A DNA stretch of 64,000 nucleotides from Tipula vernalis (Eukaryota; Arthropoda; Insecta; Diptera; Tipulidae). How positions within the stretch are numbered: position 1 is the stretch's first letter; each line of letters starts with the position of its first letter. A program made the translations under genes and the position numbers. Positions 34,765-45,884 of this stretch are shown here, in pieces. The notes beneath the pieces are model-generated. The model had not been told where the DNA came from. It did not search any database and worked only from the letters and a program-made list of their open reading frames with translations. Where the stretch lies: NCBI GenBank assembly GCA_958295665.1, contig OY282559.1, positions 264,840,057-264,904,056 of the forward strand, given 5' to 3'.

Positions 34765-35464
34765 TTTGCATCGTCATTTGTAACTTTCCATAAAAAAGGG
34801 GAAAAAAACAACACATACTTATGTAAAACTTTGTAATCCGTTAATAACCTCAAAACATTTTTTTTTGTAATAAAATTCCGATTCTAAGTTATAACGTAAT
34901 ATAAACATCATGTGTTGTTAGTTCATTTTCTTTCAGGGAGCGATCGTGTGAGTAAAGATGTGTGTGTGCGTTAAAGCACCAAGTTATTTCAGGTAAGTGA
35001 GTGTGCGTGTGGTCAACAGAAAAATGCAACAACATATAAAAAGCGGCTTAAATTGAAGTCTTCGTGCGGCACCATCAAATCACCACCCCTACATGCTGAT
35101 CCTAGTCAGAGCAACAAGCCGCGGTGATGTCAGCGGAGATATCTGATTGCGGGAGGAGTGAGGATACGCGGCGAACAGTCCAGTTCGTCCATCATACACT
35201 TCTAGGGGGTCTTTCACGGCAACGTGCGACCCGAAGTGTATGATCGGATTAGGGGTTCAGCGATGACCGGGTGCGCACTCCTTCCTGATCCCAATTCCTT
35301 TCTAGGAGTAGTCTGTGCAACTTGACTACTGAGGGAAATTGATGTATTAGGTTCGGGTTCAATAATCTTGGTCCCTCAAACTGGATTGTCTGGTGTGCGG
35401 TTCCTCTCTCTATATGTACGTTATAGATATATCCTCAGTGTAATATACCTACTAAACCGTAACA
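34765..35464. other. Right part of the LTR-like insertion
   Basis: This stretch is richer in G+C than its neighbours (35040-35400), as in the R-U5 part of an LTR, and ends ACCGTAACA. No frame is supported. Confidence 0.5.
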
Positions 35465-36140
35465 AGCGTTTGGATTAAAAATTCACGTTCCATCAAGTCA
35501 GCTAATCCAATCTACCGAAGTTAATGAACTGGTTCCTACTGCTAAAAATGCTGGTTCTGAACTAATCTTCCACGATTTGTCAAAGTCACAAAAGTCGAGG
35601 TTAGACCTAGTAATAAAGAAATTTCCATCATCTGAAATTATAGGTTTAGGAAAAACTCAGATTTTGACGCATTCAATCGATGTAGATGATGCTGTTCCCA
35701 TTAAACAACGCCATTATCCAATACCTCCTGCTGTTCAAAATGAACTATACAAAGAATTAGATCGCATGCTCGCTCTAGGTGTGATTGAAGAAAGCTTTAG
35801 TTCATGGAGTTCGCCTTTCACATTGGTGAGGAAAGCCATTGGAAAAATCCGTTTATGCCTTGATGCGAGGAAGGTAAATGCGGTTACAGTGGAATCTGCT
35901 TATCCTCACATTGAAGGGTTGCTTGGTTGGCTGGGCAAAACGACATACCATAGATAGTATTTCAAATATAGAACTAAACGAGGCGTTTTGACAGATCCCC
36001 TAAGATGAGAGGTCAAGTGATAAGACGGCTTTTGCTGCACCTGGTAGACCCCTTTACCAGTTTACCGTCATGCCATTTGGGCTTTGTATAAAGTTATACC
36101 GTATAAACTCAATCATAAAGTATTTGTTTACTTAGATGAT
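35465..36140 (+). pseudogene. First half of RT, split gypsy element
   Basis: From FGLKIHVPSSQ the frame runs through LSKSQKSRLDLVIKKFPSSE, VPIKQRHYPIPPAVQNELYK, MLALGVIEESFSSWSSPFTL and KIRLCLDARKVNA. A stop at 35955-35957 ends it. Another frame supplies SDKTAFAAPGRPLYQFTVMP (about 36017-36076) and then KVFVYLDDF (about 36118-36142), the catalytic box. The usual VDL motif is damaged. The LINE insertion follows the box at once. Confidence 0.8.
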
Positions 36141-36456
36141 TTTATTTATTTATTTATTTATCAACACATGGAATAAAGCATATAGCTTTTATATTCCAAC
36201 TATTATCTAGTTACAATAGTGTACAGTATAAACTTATAAAATATAACATATAAACAAACACTAATTAGAAATTATTTTTAATAAAGTCAAAAACCAAAGA
36301 TTTAAATTTTGATAAAGGTCTTGCACTTCTAATCTCAACCGGAACCCTATTCCAAATTGTAAAAGTTGTAAACAAGGGTGAGTTATTGTAGACATTGGAT
36401 CAGTTGGCTGGCAGAATTATGCTGCCATTGCGAATAGATCCAATTTTTATTTTATC

Positions 36457-39047
36457 TTATAAGTACAAAGGAACCCGATTATTAATAATTTTATAAAGTA
36501 GTAGCATCGCTCTATAATAAAAGAACTGAATCATTGTGCAGCCGAGCAATTCCTTAAACATTGCAGAAATATGATCATATTTCCTCAATCCGTTGACATA
36601 CCTCACAATATTATTCAGAGTAACTTGTAGAATATTGCAAGAAATCGAATCACAACTTAAATACAGGAATTCACAATATAATACATGGGGTATTACTAAT
36701 GATTTCGAAAGCAAAACCCGAATATTTTTGGGACATATGTGTTTATGAAGCTTCAGTCCATATAAAATAGAATTAATTTTATTACAAACATTAATGACTT
36801 GAGAATCCCAGGTAAATCTACTGTTAATACAGATTCCAAGGTTATTTACATGATTCAGAAATGGAATTTTTATATTATTAATAAAGATATCAGGAATAAT
36901 TGAGAAATTATTCCTAGAAATGAAAATTGCCCGTGTTTTCGCGATGTTCAATGAGATTCCATTCGATTTTGACCATACCAATATATTAGATAGATATAGG
37001 TTAACATTATTGAAAATTTCCAGAATATTATCACTAGTACCACCAAGATATAATTGACAATCATCAGCACACATGTGATATTTGGAATATTTTATTGCAA
37101 GCGGCAGATCGTCTATGAACAGGGAAAATAACGTTGGGCCAAGAATGGTTCCTTGAAATACACCTGTCGGTATTCGTTCAGAACCCGATTCTTTACCATT
37201 TATGACTACTTTTTGATATCTTTCGGATAAATAGCTGTGCAAAAGTTTAAGGGATGTTTTATCAAAGTTAAAGAAAAGCAACAGCTTTTGTAATAACAGT
37301 ATGTGATTTAGAGAGTCAATTGCTTTAGAGAAATCCAATAGTATTAACACGATAAACGAGTTTTTTTTGTCAAGATGGTGTGCAAGATCATCAACAACAT
37401 GAAGCAGAGTGGTGCTAGTACTGTGATTATTACGAAATCCAGATTGAAATTGGTTTAAATAATTATGCCTTACTAAATGCTGGCTGATCTGATCCCGGAG
37501 TATAATCTCGAAAACTTTAGATAAAATCGATACCAGACTAATCGGTCTAAGGTTATCCAAGGAGTCGTTATTCTTTTTTTTCATTATGGGAATCACAATG
37601 TTTGTTTTCCAGATATCTGGAAATATAGACTGCATGATACAAATATTAATAAGGTAGGTCAATTGCGATACAATATGCGGTAAAATAGCCTTTAAGAATT
37701 TCAGATTAATTTTATCATGACCAGGCGAGTTAGATTTTATCTGATAAACAGCTTTGACAACGTCGATTTCACCGACACTACTAAAAGAGAAATACATTTG
37801 CTCAATAGTGTTTGTAATGTCAAAGTTAGGTAGTGGAAGAGTGACAGACGCAGACTGTCCACCACAAAAATAACGGTTGATGACTGAGGGATCCATATCA
37901 GTTAAAATATCAGACTTGCTTTTCCCCAATCCAACTCTGTGGATGTTATTCCAGATTCGTTTCATAGCTAGTTTACAGTTACCAAAGAAGTAACTCTGTT
38001 TAGAACTTCTTATCAAGCTAGTTACTCCGTTGCGTTCAATGCGATATAACTCCAGGTACTTTAAGTTGGAAGATCTTTTATATTTAGCAAACGCTCGGTC
38101 CCTCACTGACATACTTGTAGTGATACGGGTATTTAGCCACGGAGCCACAGATTCGTTATCTACTATTTGCTTAATAGGAACACAATTATTATGGATGTCA
38201 TACAGGCAGTCATAAAATGATTGGAATAAAGAGTTGACGTTATAAGTCGAATGCATAAAGCTCCAATTAAAATTCGAAAAATGATTCATGATCAACTCTG
38301 TGTCCAATTGGCTATAGTCGTAGATATGTTTGTATTCAATTTTCACACGGTTTAATTTAACTTTATACGAAATGACGAGTAAGTCATGGTCAGATATATC
38401 TGAGAGATTATATTGACTAGACCTTACAACCCTAAATTAATCCGACTCAGATACAATAAATTGATCAAGCCAAGCACCACCACGGGTTGGTGAAAATGGA
38501 ACCGAAATTAAGTGGTTAACTTTTAAAAGATCGTGAAATTTGTGCGAGTTAGCGAGCATATTAATATTCATATCACAGCCTATAATGAAATCACTATAGT
38601 TTGAAACATGTGAGGAGAGGATTTCCTGGAAATTATCTAAATCGGCTTGCACTGGTTTTTTAGGTATGTAACAGACAACAATCAAAACAGTAATTGAAGG
38701 AAGTATCAGTTCAGCCATCAGAACTTCAATAATACCATAAGTAGAAGAATGAACGAGCTTAACCTTAAACCATTTCTTATAGTAGAGACAAACGCCTCCG
38801 CCAATTTTATGGGTTCTGTCATATCTCAAGATATTATAACCGTTCAGCGCAACAGATTCATTATTAGTTCTATTAGTGAGCCAAGTTTCTGCAACACAAA
38901 ATATGTCAAGATTTTGTTTACTGATAAATATTCTTAATTGGTCGATATGGCAGAACAAACTACGAGCATTGATGAATCCAAAGTCTACACATGTAGCGTT
39001 AGTAACATTACCAAGCTTAGATGACCGGTATTGATGACGAGTTCAGA
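36457..39047 (-). pseudogene. CR1-like LINE ORF2: endonuclease and reverse transcriptase
   Basis: One continuous frame is interrupted only by a TAA at 38437-38439. The N-terminal APE-type endonuclease shows GFINARSL, FCVAETWL, GGGVCLYYKK, CDMNIN and LSDISDHDLL. RT follows with SPGHDKINLKFLKAILP, LRPISLVSILSKVFE, FQSGFRNNHSTSTT, LLDFSKAIDSLNH and MCADDCQLYL, where the usual YADD box reads CADD. No ATG was found at the start. The motif order fits the CR1/L2 group. One or two base changes separate it from an open gene, so it is a fairly young pseudogene. Confidence 0.88.
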
Positions 39048-39194
39048 TTGAGAATAGAATCCGTAAATGACCTAAAATATAAAAACAGATTTAAAAGCAA
39101 TTCAAACAAATTAAAAAATTTAAAATATAGAACATAACTAATATTACAGTTGCCCGGAAAATTGGTGAAATTATGAATATTGCTGTTAAGCTTA

Positions 39195-39911
39195 TTATGC
39201 TGGCAATGTTGCGGTGTCGGGAAATCTCCGTGAGCGTCGAAAGTTGATAAATGGTTTTACAGCGCATTCCAAAAGCCAAATACTTCCATCATAGGCCTTC
39301 TCGAAAACTGCGGAATCCAAACCAACTTTGAATGAAATGAAATTCAGCAAACTTCTATCAGCCGATTTAGAGACCAACTCGTGACACTCAATTTCCGCCA
39401 CTGGAACTTGCAGTTTGTTATAGAGGTGTTTTTTAATGTCGTCGCAGGTAGTCGATGGTTTAAAATTTGAGGCATGTAGAAACTTTTTGGGTTTTACTAT
39501 CTCTAACTGAGTATTCGTATTATCGGTGCCGGAAATGACTATTTGTTGTTTTTTAGAATTGTCAATCGAATTGTCAATCGAATTGACGCTTAGTGCCGCT
39601 GTATTCGTAGTATTAGGACTTGCAACCAGGTTACTTATAGCTTGGAAATTGGCGAATAAATTATTCAACAATCTGCTAACCTCATTCAACTGGGCCATCA
39701 ACGTTTGGATCAGATGTTGATGATTGCTGTGGTTACTTAAGCAGTCAGCACAAACAAATTGAATGTTTACATTGTTATTGCACAGTTTTGCATTGGCGTT
39801 TGATAACGAAGAGCAACTAAAATGGAACATTTTCTCGCACCCACCAAAGCATTTTAGTACGTTGTTATCAGTGAACGCAACTTCACATTTATTGCATTTG
39901 TTTTTATTCAT
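39195..39911 (-). CDS. CR1-like LINE ORF1 with PHD finger and coiled coil
   Basis: The start is taken at ATG 39911 (MNKNKCNKC), because the 13 upstream codons look like leader sequence. Residues 5-60 form a PHD finger: CNKC, then LKCFGGC, FHFSC and FVCADC. A leucine-rich coiled coil follows (LIQTLMAQLNEVSRLLNNLF). The C-terminal 110 residues contain FLHASNFKPSTTCDDIKKHL and IWLLECAVKPFINF, a fold I cannot name with certainty. ORF1 proteins of CR1-group LINEs bind nucleic acid and often carry PHD or zinc-finger domains. The frame is intact. It ends about 150 bp before ORF2. Confidence 0.8.
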   Translation of the reverse strand: MNKNKCNKCEVAFTDNNVLKCFGGCEKMFHFSCSSLSNANAKLCNNNVNIQFVCADCLSNHSNHQHLIQTLMAQLNEVSRLLNNLFANFQAISNLVASPNTTNTAALSVNSIDNSIDNSKKQQIVISGTDNTNTQLEIVKPKKFLHASNFKPSTTCDDIKKHLYNKLQVPVAEIECHELVSKSADRSLLNFISFKVGLDSAVFEKAYDGSIWLLECAVKPFINFRRSRRFPDTATLPA

Positions 39912-40336
39912 GTTGCAATTGACAAACTCAAACAACAGCACCAAAAACAAAAAATAAAAAGTACGTCACGTGTACAGTTCGATGTATATGGTACGAGTTC
40001 ACTAAATACAGTTGTAAATAGAATGAGCTATTGCTGATAAAATGTATCTTCACAATGATAAAATGCCGTTTCACAGAACAGAAAATCACTTTAAAATGTT
40101 TTATTACATAAATTTTTAGATATATTGCACTATTTGATAACCAGACTGAATGTAAGGATATAAAACTAGTTACCACTCACAAAACTAATCCTTTGATCAA
40201 TACCGAAATTAATATAATATTTGTTTTTGTTATTTTTAAATATTCAAAATACTTTAAGCACAGAAAAAAAATTTTACGTCCACACACAATGTATGCAAAC
40301 AATTGTCAACATTATTCTGAACTCAGATATTATCCG

Positions 40337-41801
40337 AGATATGATTTGCTGGTAACATCTGAATCATTCGACGAGCACCTAGAACTATTGAGTAAAATTG
40401 CTAATCTACTCCACAGAGCAAAATTAACAATAAACATAGATACAAATAATTTTATTTTGCGTCAACTTAAATATATGGGTTATATTGTGGGAAATGGTGC
40501 CTTAAAGCCAGATTTGAATAAAGTGGCTACAATGGCGGACTATCAACCTCTGAAAAACCTTTGTCAACTTCGGAGATTTTTGGGCATGACTGGCTGGTAT
40601 AGACGATTCATTCAAAATTATTCGGATGTGACTGCGGCACTTACAGATCTACTTAAAAAAACAAAAAAATTTATATGGAATGCTGAAGCTTAAAAATCAT
40701 TCGTTTCACCGGTCCATCTGCACCGGTTTTGTGCCATCAAAATTTTATTCGCCCTTTTTTCATACTGTGTGATGCTTCCAAAACCGGAAAAGGTAAAGTA
40801 TTATTGCAGAAGTCTGAGTCCAACGAAGAACGTCGAATAGCTTATGTTTCAGCCAAACTCAATTCCGCTCAACGGAATTACAGCACCACTAAATCGGTGT
40901 GTTATGCAGCAATGGTTAGCATAACAAAATTTAGGTATTATGTTGAGGGATTTGACTTTACTGTAATAACAGACCATGGCAGTTTGACCTGGTTAATGAA
41001 TCAAGAAGAGCTAACTGATCGGCTGGCGGGGGTGGATTTTAAAATTATAGGCATGTAGTGCCGGATGCTCTGCCACGAAAGCATGCCGATGAACTTTTTG
41101 TTAACTTCAACCCTAATCGCTATTTACTTGAGGCCTGCAGTGTAGACCTTGATTCAAATGTTTGCCTCGATCCTGAATACCAAGACTTACTAGAAAAGCT
41201 TAAAAACAAACCGGAAGTTAATCTTAATTTTAAAGTGGTTAATGATCAAATTTTTTATAGTTCTTCATTTGGAACACGAAATCCTTATAACGATTTGCCT
41301 CAATGGAAACTGTACATTCAAAAGACGTTAGTAACCTCTCTTATATTAGACGCAAACTGTTCTCCCTCTGCTATTCACCTTGGACTTGTAAAAACTTTAG
41401 AATATTTGCGAAGACAATTTTTTGGACCCGGAATGTGTAACGATGTTTCAAATTACATTAACTACTCGTACTTGGGATATATATTGACTTCCTTCGTCCA
41501 GATCAAAATCTGGAAGTTGTTTTTTATTTGTTGTTCTTGATCAATATTCAAGGTTCACCTTGTTAAAACCAATGAGAGAGGCCACACATCCAAGAACGTT
41601 ATGTTATTTTTGAAGGAACAGGTGTTTGAATTATTTTCAGTTCCCGATTATCTGATAAGTGATTATGGAGCTCAGTTTACCTCCAATACCTTTCGAAGTT
41701 TTTTAGAAGAATATGGTGTTAAACAAGTTCGAACTCCAAAAAAATGTTCTCCTCAATCCAATATGTCGGAGAGAGTGAACCGATTTATTTTATTGCTCTA
41801 A
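40337..41801 (+). pseudogene. RT second half, RNase H and integrase of the split gypsy element
   Basis: The text resumes at YDLLVTSESFDEHLELLSKI and continues KYMGYIVGNGALKPD and LRRFLGMTGWYRRF. A frame change leads to RNase H (FFILCDASKTGKG, NYSTTKSVCYAA, VITDHGSLTWL). About 25 residues are missing before MPDALPRKHADELF (from 41058). Integrase keeps part of its His-Cys region (IHLGLVKTLEYLRRQFFGP) and the core piece LISDYGAQFTSNTF, which holds a catalytic Asp. Its Glu region is altered (SNMSERVNRF). Several stops and shifts are present. Confidence 0.8.
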
Positions 41802-42299
41802 TGCTCGGCTCTTTTGAAACATCTCCCAGATGGTTCGTCCCCACGATTGTAAGGCCTCCATGCTCCCATGAAATATTTGACCAACATATGGTTATTAATA
41901 TTTAGTTTGGTACAACAATAATTATCGAGAGTGATCGATTGTTGCATGTGGTAAGGAAGGAGAAAAACAAAAAATTAATTGGCGGAGGGAGTGTTATTGT
42001 TTTGGATGGTATATAAGCAGAAATTTGTTTGGACGAATATAATTGATAACAGTAGAAAAAAAAAATAAAAATAAATTTAAAATGTGCTAAGTGACAAAAT
42101 GTATATGGGAACCAAAATTGATGTGAGTATTCGGTGGTCGTATATAGAAGGGTTGTACTTTTTGTTTTCCTGCGTAAATATAGCTGTCAGAGACAGGTCA
42201 ATCTAACTGAATTTAACAACCCAAGGCTGAGCTGCTGCTAAAGTGACCGCTCCAGAAAATTTGTACATGATTGACAATTCTGTTAACAGCAAGTGATCC

Positions 42300-42734
42300 T
42301 ATCGAGTCGCCTTTGATATGAGGATAAATGCTCGATTTTATTGTGAATCACACAACCAAAATTAAAACCAATTGGTTGGGTTATTAATTTATATTTTACT
42401 CTCCAATGAGTAGTAATTTTATTTATATATAAGTAGCACAATTAACATATGCATCAATTAAATTTTACGTAACTTTTTAAGTTTTAATAATTTTACAATA
42501 CACACAATGTAATACGAAAAACCAAAAATATCCGGCGATGGCGGCAGTTCACACAATAATCATTTTTCTTTCTCCTTTGTTCCTTTTTGTTGGTGACGAT
42601 GAATACTTATCGTTTCATTTTCTTTTTTGTTTTTTTGTTTTTTTGGAGTTCATCAACTACAGTGCTATTTCACTTGAGATAACCAGTGTTACCCAACGCG
42701 CAAAATATTTAAATTTCTGATACCGGCCGCTACA
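42300..42734 (-). repeat. 3' LTR of the minus-strand gypsy element
   Basis: It aligns with 54182-54566 along its whole length. It has an extra AATATCCGGCGATGG-type stretch near 42525 and an extra AACCAGTGTTACCCAACGCG segment near 42680. On the minus strand it begins TGTAGCGGCCGG. Confidence 0.85.
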
Positions 42735-42809
42735 ACACTCCCTTGGCTCTACAGATTGTTTAAACTTATATATGACCGCAAAAACACACCGGCTTAAGAA
42801 TTCGTAACA

Positions 42810-44461
42810 AAATTCACTCTCTTAACTGCCACTGGCCTGCTAGAATCGTTGCTAATAACTAAAATCCCAAATGCGGGCTTCAGGCGATCTATTAAAACGC
42901 TCGTGTTTATGCCTTTAATGTCCAAGTTAAAAAAATTTCGGAATCGGCGGATTACTTTAAAAGGTCCATTGTACGGATGACTGAGAACCGATTTTCACCT
43001 TATCCACTCGAACGAAAACGTGTTCGCAATTTTCCAGTGTCTTAGGAACGTATGTCTTATTTAAGTTGCCTGTCGCGTTTCTGTGGGTTGCAAGTTCTGC
43101 ATTACGTTAAGCAGTTTATCGACTACATCAGTTGGATCGCTAGGGTGTGCACTTGGAGTTGGTACAAAAATTTCGCCTCGTACTTTCAGATTTTGCCCAT
43201 ATACTAGATTTGCAGGCGTACACTGGAGATCTTCTTTAATGGTTGTCCGAATTCCGAGCAAGACAAATGGAAGTTCGCTGGCCCAGTTAATAGTATTCAT
43301 TCGAGATTTAAGTTTGGCTTTGAGGTCCCTGTGAAACCGCTTTACCATGCCGTTGGCTTGCGGATGATATGCAGTTGTGTGAATTCGGTGCACTCCTAAA
43401 CGTTTTGTGAGCTCCGAAAATAAACGTGACTCAAATTGACTACCACGATCGGTTGTCAAAATCACAGGAACACCAAATCTCGAGACATACTCATTGACAA
43501 AAGTTTTCGCGACCGTGAGATACGACCGAATATACGTGAGTTCATTCGACTGCGGTTATTTTCCCACTGTGTCCAAATGGACATGCTCAAATCTACCACT
43601 AGGAATGTCAAATTTGGAGTGTTTGGTTTGGGTATGACGGCAAATCTTCGATTTTTGACAGGAAACGCATGCTTTGGCCCATTCCACAACATTTTTGTTC
43701 ATGTGGGGCCAGAAAAATTTTGATGTGACCAACTTCCTCGTCAACCGTATACCTGGATGTGACAGGTTATGCAGTTCGTCGAAAGCGATTTGTCTCAGTT
43801 TGTTGGGTAAGTATGGGCGGTTAACCCCAGTTGCCGTTTCACAAAAAACTCTAAGACTGTTGTCGGGCAATTTGATAAGGTTAAGCCTGTATGAGGAATT
43901 GGTATTATTGAACGAGTTGGATAAAAGAACAGCCAATTCATCGTCCGATTTTTGCTGTGCTACTAGTGTTTTCACATCCAACTTGAGATTTTCCAAGGTC
44001 TCGACATAATCAGTTGACACACCCGAATCTTCCTTTGAAGATTGGTTTGCATGCTCGCTAATGCGCGATAAAGAGTCAGCGACCACGTTGTATTTTCCAC
44101 TGATATGACAAATATCCGGGGAAAATTGCGATATAAAATCGAGATGCCTAGCCTGCCTGGGACTACGCTCGGTCTTCGATGACATAGCTGTTGTCAATGG
44201 TTTGTGATCTGTGAAAATTACCAACTGCCGCCCCTCGACGAAGTACCAAAAATGCTTCACCGCCAGGTATACTGACAACAATTCTCGGTCAAATGCGGAG
44301 GACCGTGTTTCACATGGAACCAACTTCTTAGATAAAAAGGCTAGAGGTTGCCAAGTCTCCTTGCTAAATTGTTGCAGTACAGCGTCTACTGCCGTTCCCG
44401 ATGCGTCACTTGTTATGCTAAATTTGGCTTTACTATCTGGGTGCACTATATCAATGTACAA
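42810..44461 (-). pseudogene. RNase H and integrase of the minus-strand gypsy element
   Basis: RNase H (44461-44100) shows ITSDASGTAVDAVLQ, FDRELLSVYLAVKHF and FTDHKPLTTAM. Integrase has a zinc-binding region (HNLSHPGIRLTRKLV, CVSCQKSK), then HVHLDTVGK with the first catalytic Asp, after which about 25 residues are missing and a stop occurs. The next frame (43465-43061) reads [19 protein letters not shown], with the second Asp, and [19 protein letters not shown], where the catalytic Glu is replaced by Lys. A GPY/F-like end (HPYNGPFKVIRRF, VLIDRLKPAFG) follows at about 42980-42840. It is inactive on several counts. Confidence 0.88.
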
Positions 44462-44613
44462 GTAGCTAATGCCTGTTTTGCGTCAGTAAATGCTTTCTGA
44501 CATACATCCGGCCAAGTAAAAATTTTCTTAGTTTTATTCTGAGCAAGGAGGCCAGTAAGGTGATTATGAATGGGTGTCAATAAATCGGCGAGTTTCGCGA
44601 CACAACGATGATA

Positions 44614-45323
44614 TTAATTTATCATCCCGATAAACCTCTGAACCTGCTTAATAGATGCCGGGGATGGAAACTTAATAATTGCCTCAACCCGATCCTTCGA
44701 AGGTAAAATGCCGTCCCTACTTATCTCGTGGCTCAAGAAATACAATGAAGGCACTCCGAATATACACTTTGATAGCTTAATGTTTATTCCAAAGTCAGCT
44801 AACCGCTGGAAAACTAATCTAAAATGTTGGGCGTGCTCTTGTTCTGATCTGCTGGCGATAAGAATATCATCGATATAAACGAAAACGCACTCGATATTTT
44901 TGAATACCTCATCCATAAATCGCTGGAAGGTCTGCGCCGCGTTACGCAAACCGAACGACATTCTCATAAATTCATATAAACCGAATGGTGTAGTTACTGC
45001 GAATTTGAAAATATCTTCGGAGGCGATAGGGATTTGATGGTGGGCCCTAATGAGATCTATTTTTGAAAAGACCGAACAGCCATGGAGAAAAAATTCTGTT
45101 TATGGGGAATAGAATAACGATCCGGGACCGTCACCTCATTTACTCGCATGTAATCGCCACAGGGCCTCCAATCATTTTCTTCTTTTTTGTGCACCACATG
45201 CAGCGGAGAAGACACTTGTGAACATGATGGTCTACAAATCCCCAGCTGCACCATATGATTGAATTCTATTTTAGCTGCATGGTAGCGTACCTGATCTAAC
45301 CGTCGTGGCCTGGAAAAAGGCAA
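44614..45323 (-). pseudogene. Reverse transcriptase of the minus-strand gypsy element
   Basis: The N-terminal half (45323-45057) reads MPFSRPRRLDQVRYHAAKIE, SSPLHVVHKKEENDWRPCGD and VPDRYSIPH. A shift near 45060 leads through an RT segment to the next frame (44967-44614), with [20 protein letters not shown], the catalytic [22 protein letters not shown] and VQRFIGMIN. The frame ends at a stop before RNase H. The catalytic box is intact, but breaks on both sides make it non-functional. Confidence 0.85.
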
Positions 45324-45391
45324 CTGACCTTTCGTAACTATTCGGTGTACTACATTGTGGTTTATCGGATGCCTGTAGTTGGGTGCCTGTG

Positions 45392-45790
45392 TTAGAGTGT
45401 AGGAAATTCGCTGAGAATGTACGCGTAATCTGCCTTCTCGACACTAAAATGTTTGGGGAGTAGAACTTCTGTATTAATAACGACGGCATTTACGGTTAAT
45501 AATGTGTTCGCATCAATTAATTTCTTAGATTTCATGTCTACGAGGATCCCAAAACTAGTTAAAAAGTCAGCCCCTATTATCGGTTTGGTAACTGAGGCAA
45601 TAATAAAAGGATGGACAAATTCACGGCGGAAGCCTAAATCCACCCTAAGAAGTTGCGTACCATAAGTAACAATGGAACTGAACTACCATTAGCTGCTGAC
45701 AGCAAGAGGTCTGACTTCTTCCTAATCCTTGAAAACATGGAATGGGGAACTACTGATACCTCTGCACCCGTGTCTACCAAAAATTAAATT
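45392..45790 (-). pseudogene. Protease of the minus-strand gypsy element
   Basis: FLVDTGAEVSVVPHSMFSR (about 45785-45728) has an intact aspartic protease active site DTGA. A shift near 45660 leads to GFRREFVHPFIIASV and IIGADFLTSFGILVD, the C-terminal half with the conserved I(I/L)GADFL. A 3' linker continues towards RT. Confidence 0.8.
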
Positions 45791-45884
45791 TTAGATATTA
45801 AATCGGTGACAAATAAGCGGCGTTGGGAGGTGAACCGACTAGGAGCCGCATTTAAGGTCGGTTCGCTTGGGTTTTTGATGCAAA

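Larger units (their letters stand above)
28479..35464. mobile_element. Long LTR-like insertion with TGTTACG...CGTAACA ends
   Basis: Removing 28479-35464 rejoins gypsy protease (WKA) with the linker before RT (FGLKIHVPS). The insertion has 7-bp perfect inverted ends, TGTTACG and CGTAACA, and a near-match 4-bp flank (AGCA left, AGCG right). Subtracting the P element inside leaves about 3.4 kb without coding frames. No second internal copy of its start or end was seen, so it is either a very long solo LTR or a non-coding element of another type. Confidence 0.6.
36141..40336 (-). mobile_element. CR1-like LINE with PHD-finger ORF1
   Basis: A minus-strand LINE interrupts gypsy RT. It ends at the left with a (TAAA)n tail (36141-36161) and carries ORF2 (about 39047-36457) and ORF1 (39911-39195). 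Imperfect copies of the target, AGATGATTT at left and AGATATGATTT at about 40337, may be the duplication. The leader 39957-40336 has no frame. It is nearly full length, with one in-frame stop in ORF2. Confidence 0.85.
26783..42299 (+). mobile_element. Ty3/gypsy retrotransposon split by two nested insertions
   Basis: Pieces of one plus-strand gypsy element are spread over 15 kb: gag and protease (26783-28478), RT first half (35465-36140), and RT second half, RNase H and integrase (about 40337-41801). The breaks fall at DLWKA | FGL (between protease and RT) and inside the RT box YLDD | LLVTS. Each break is filled by a separate element. A promoter-like GGTATATAAGCAG at about 42008 suggests that a 3' LTR occupies part of 41850-42299. 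LTR limits were not established. Confidence 0.8.

Noticed and set aside
42008..42021. TATATAAG-type promoter as evidence for a host gene
   Set aside because: It fits better as the promoter of the gypsy 3' LTR, because it follows integrase text on the same strand.
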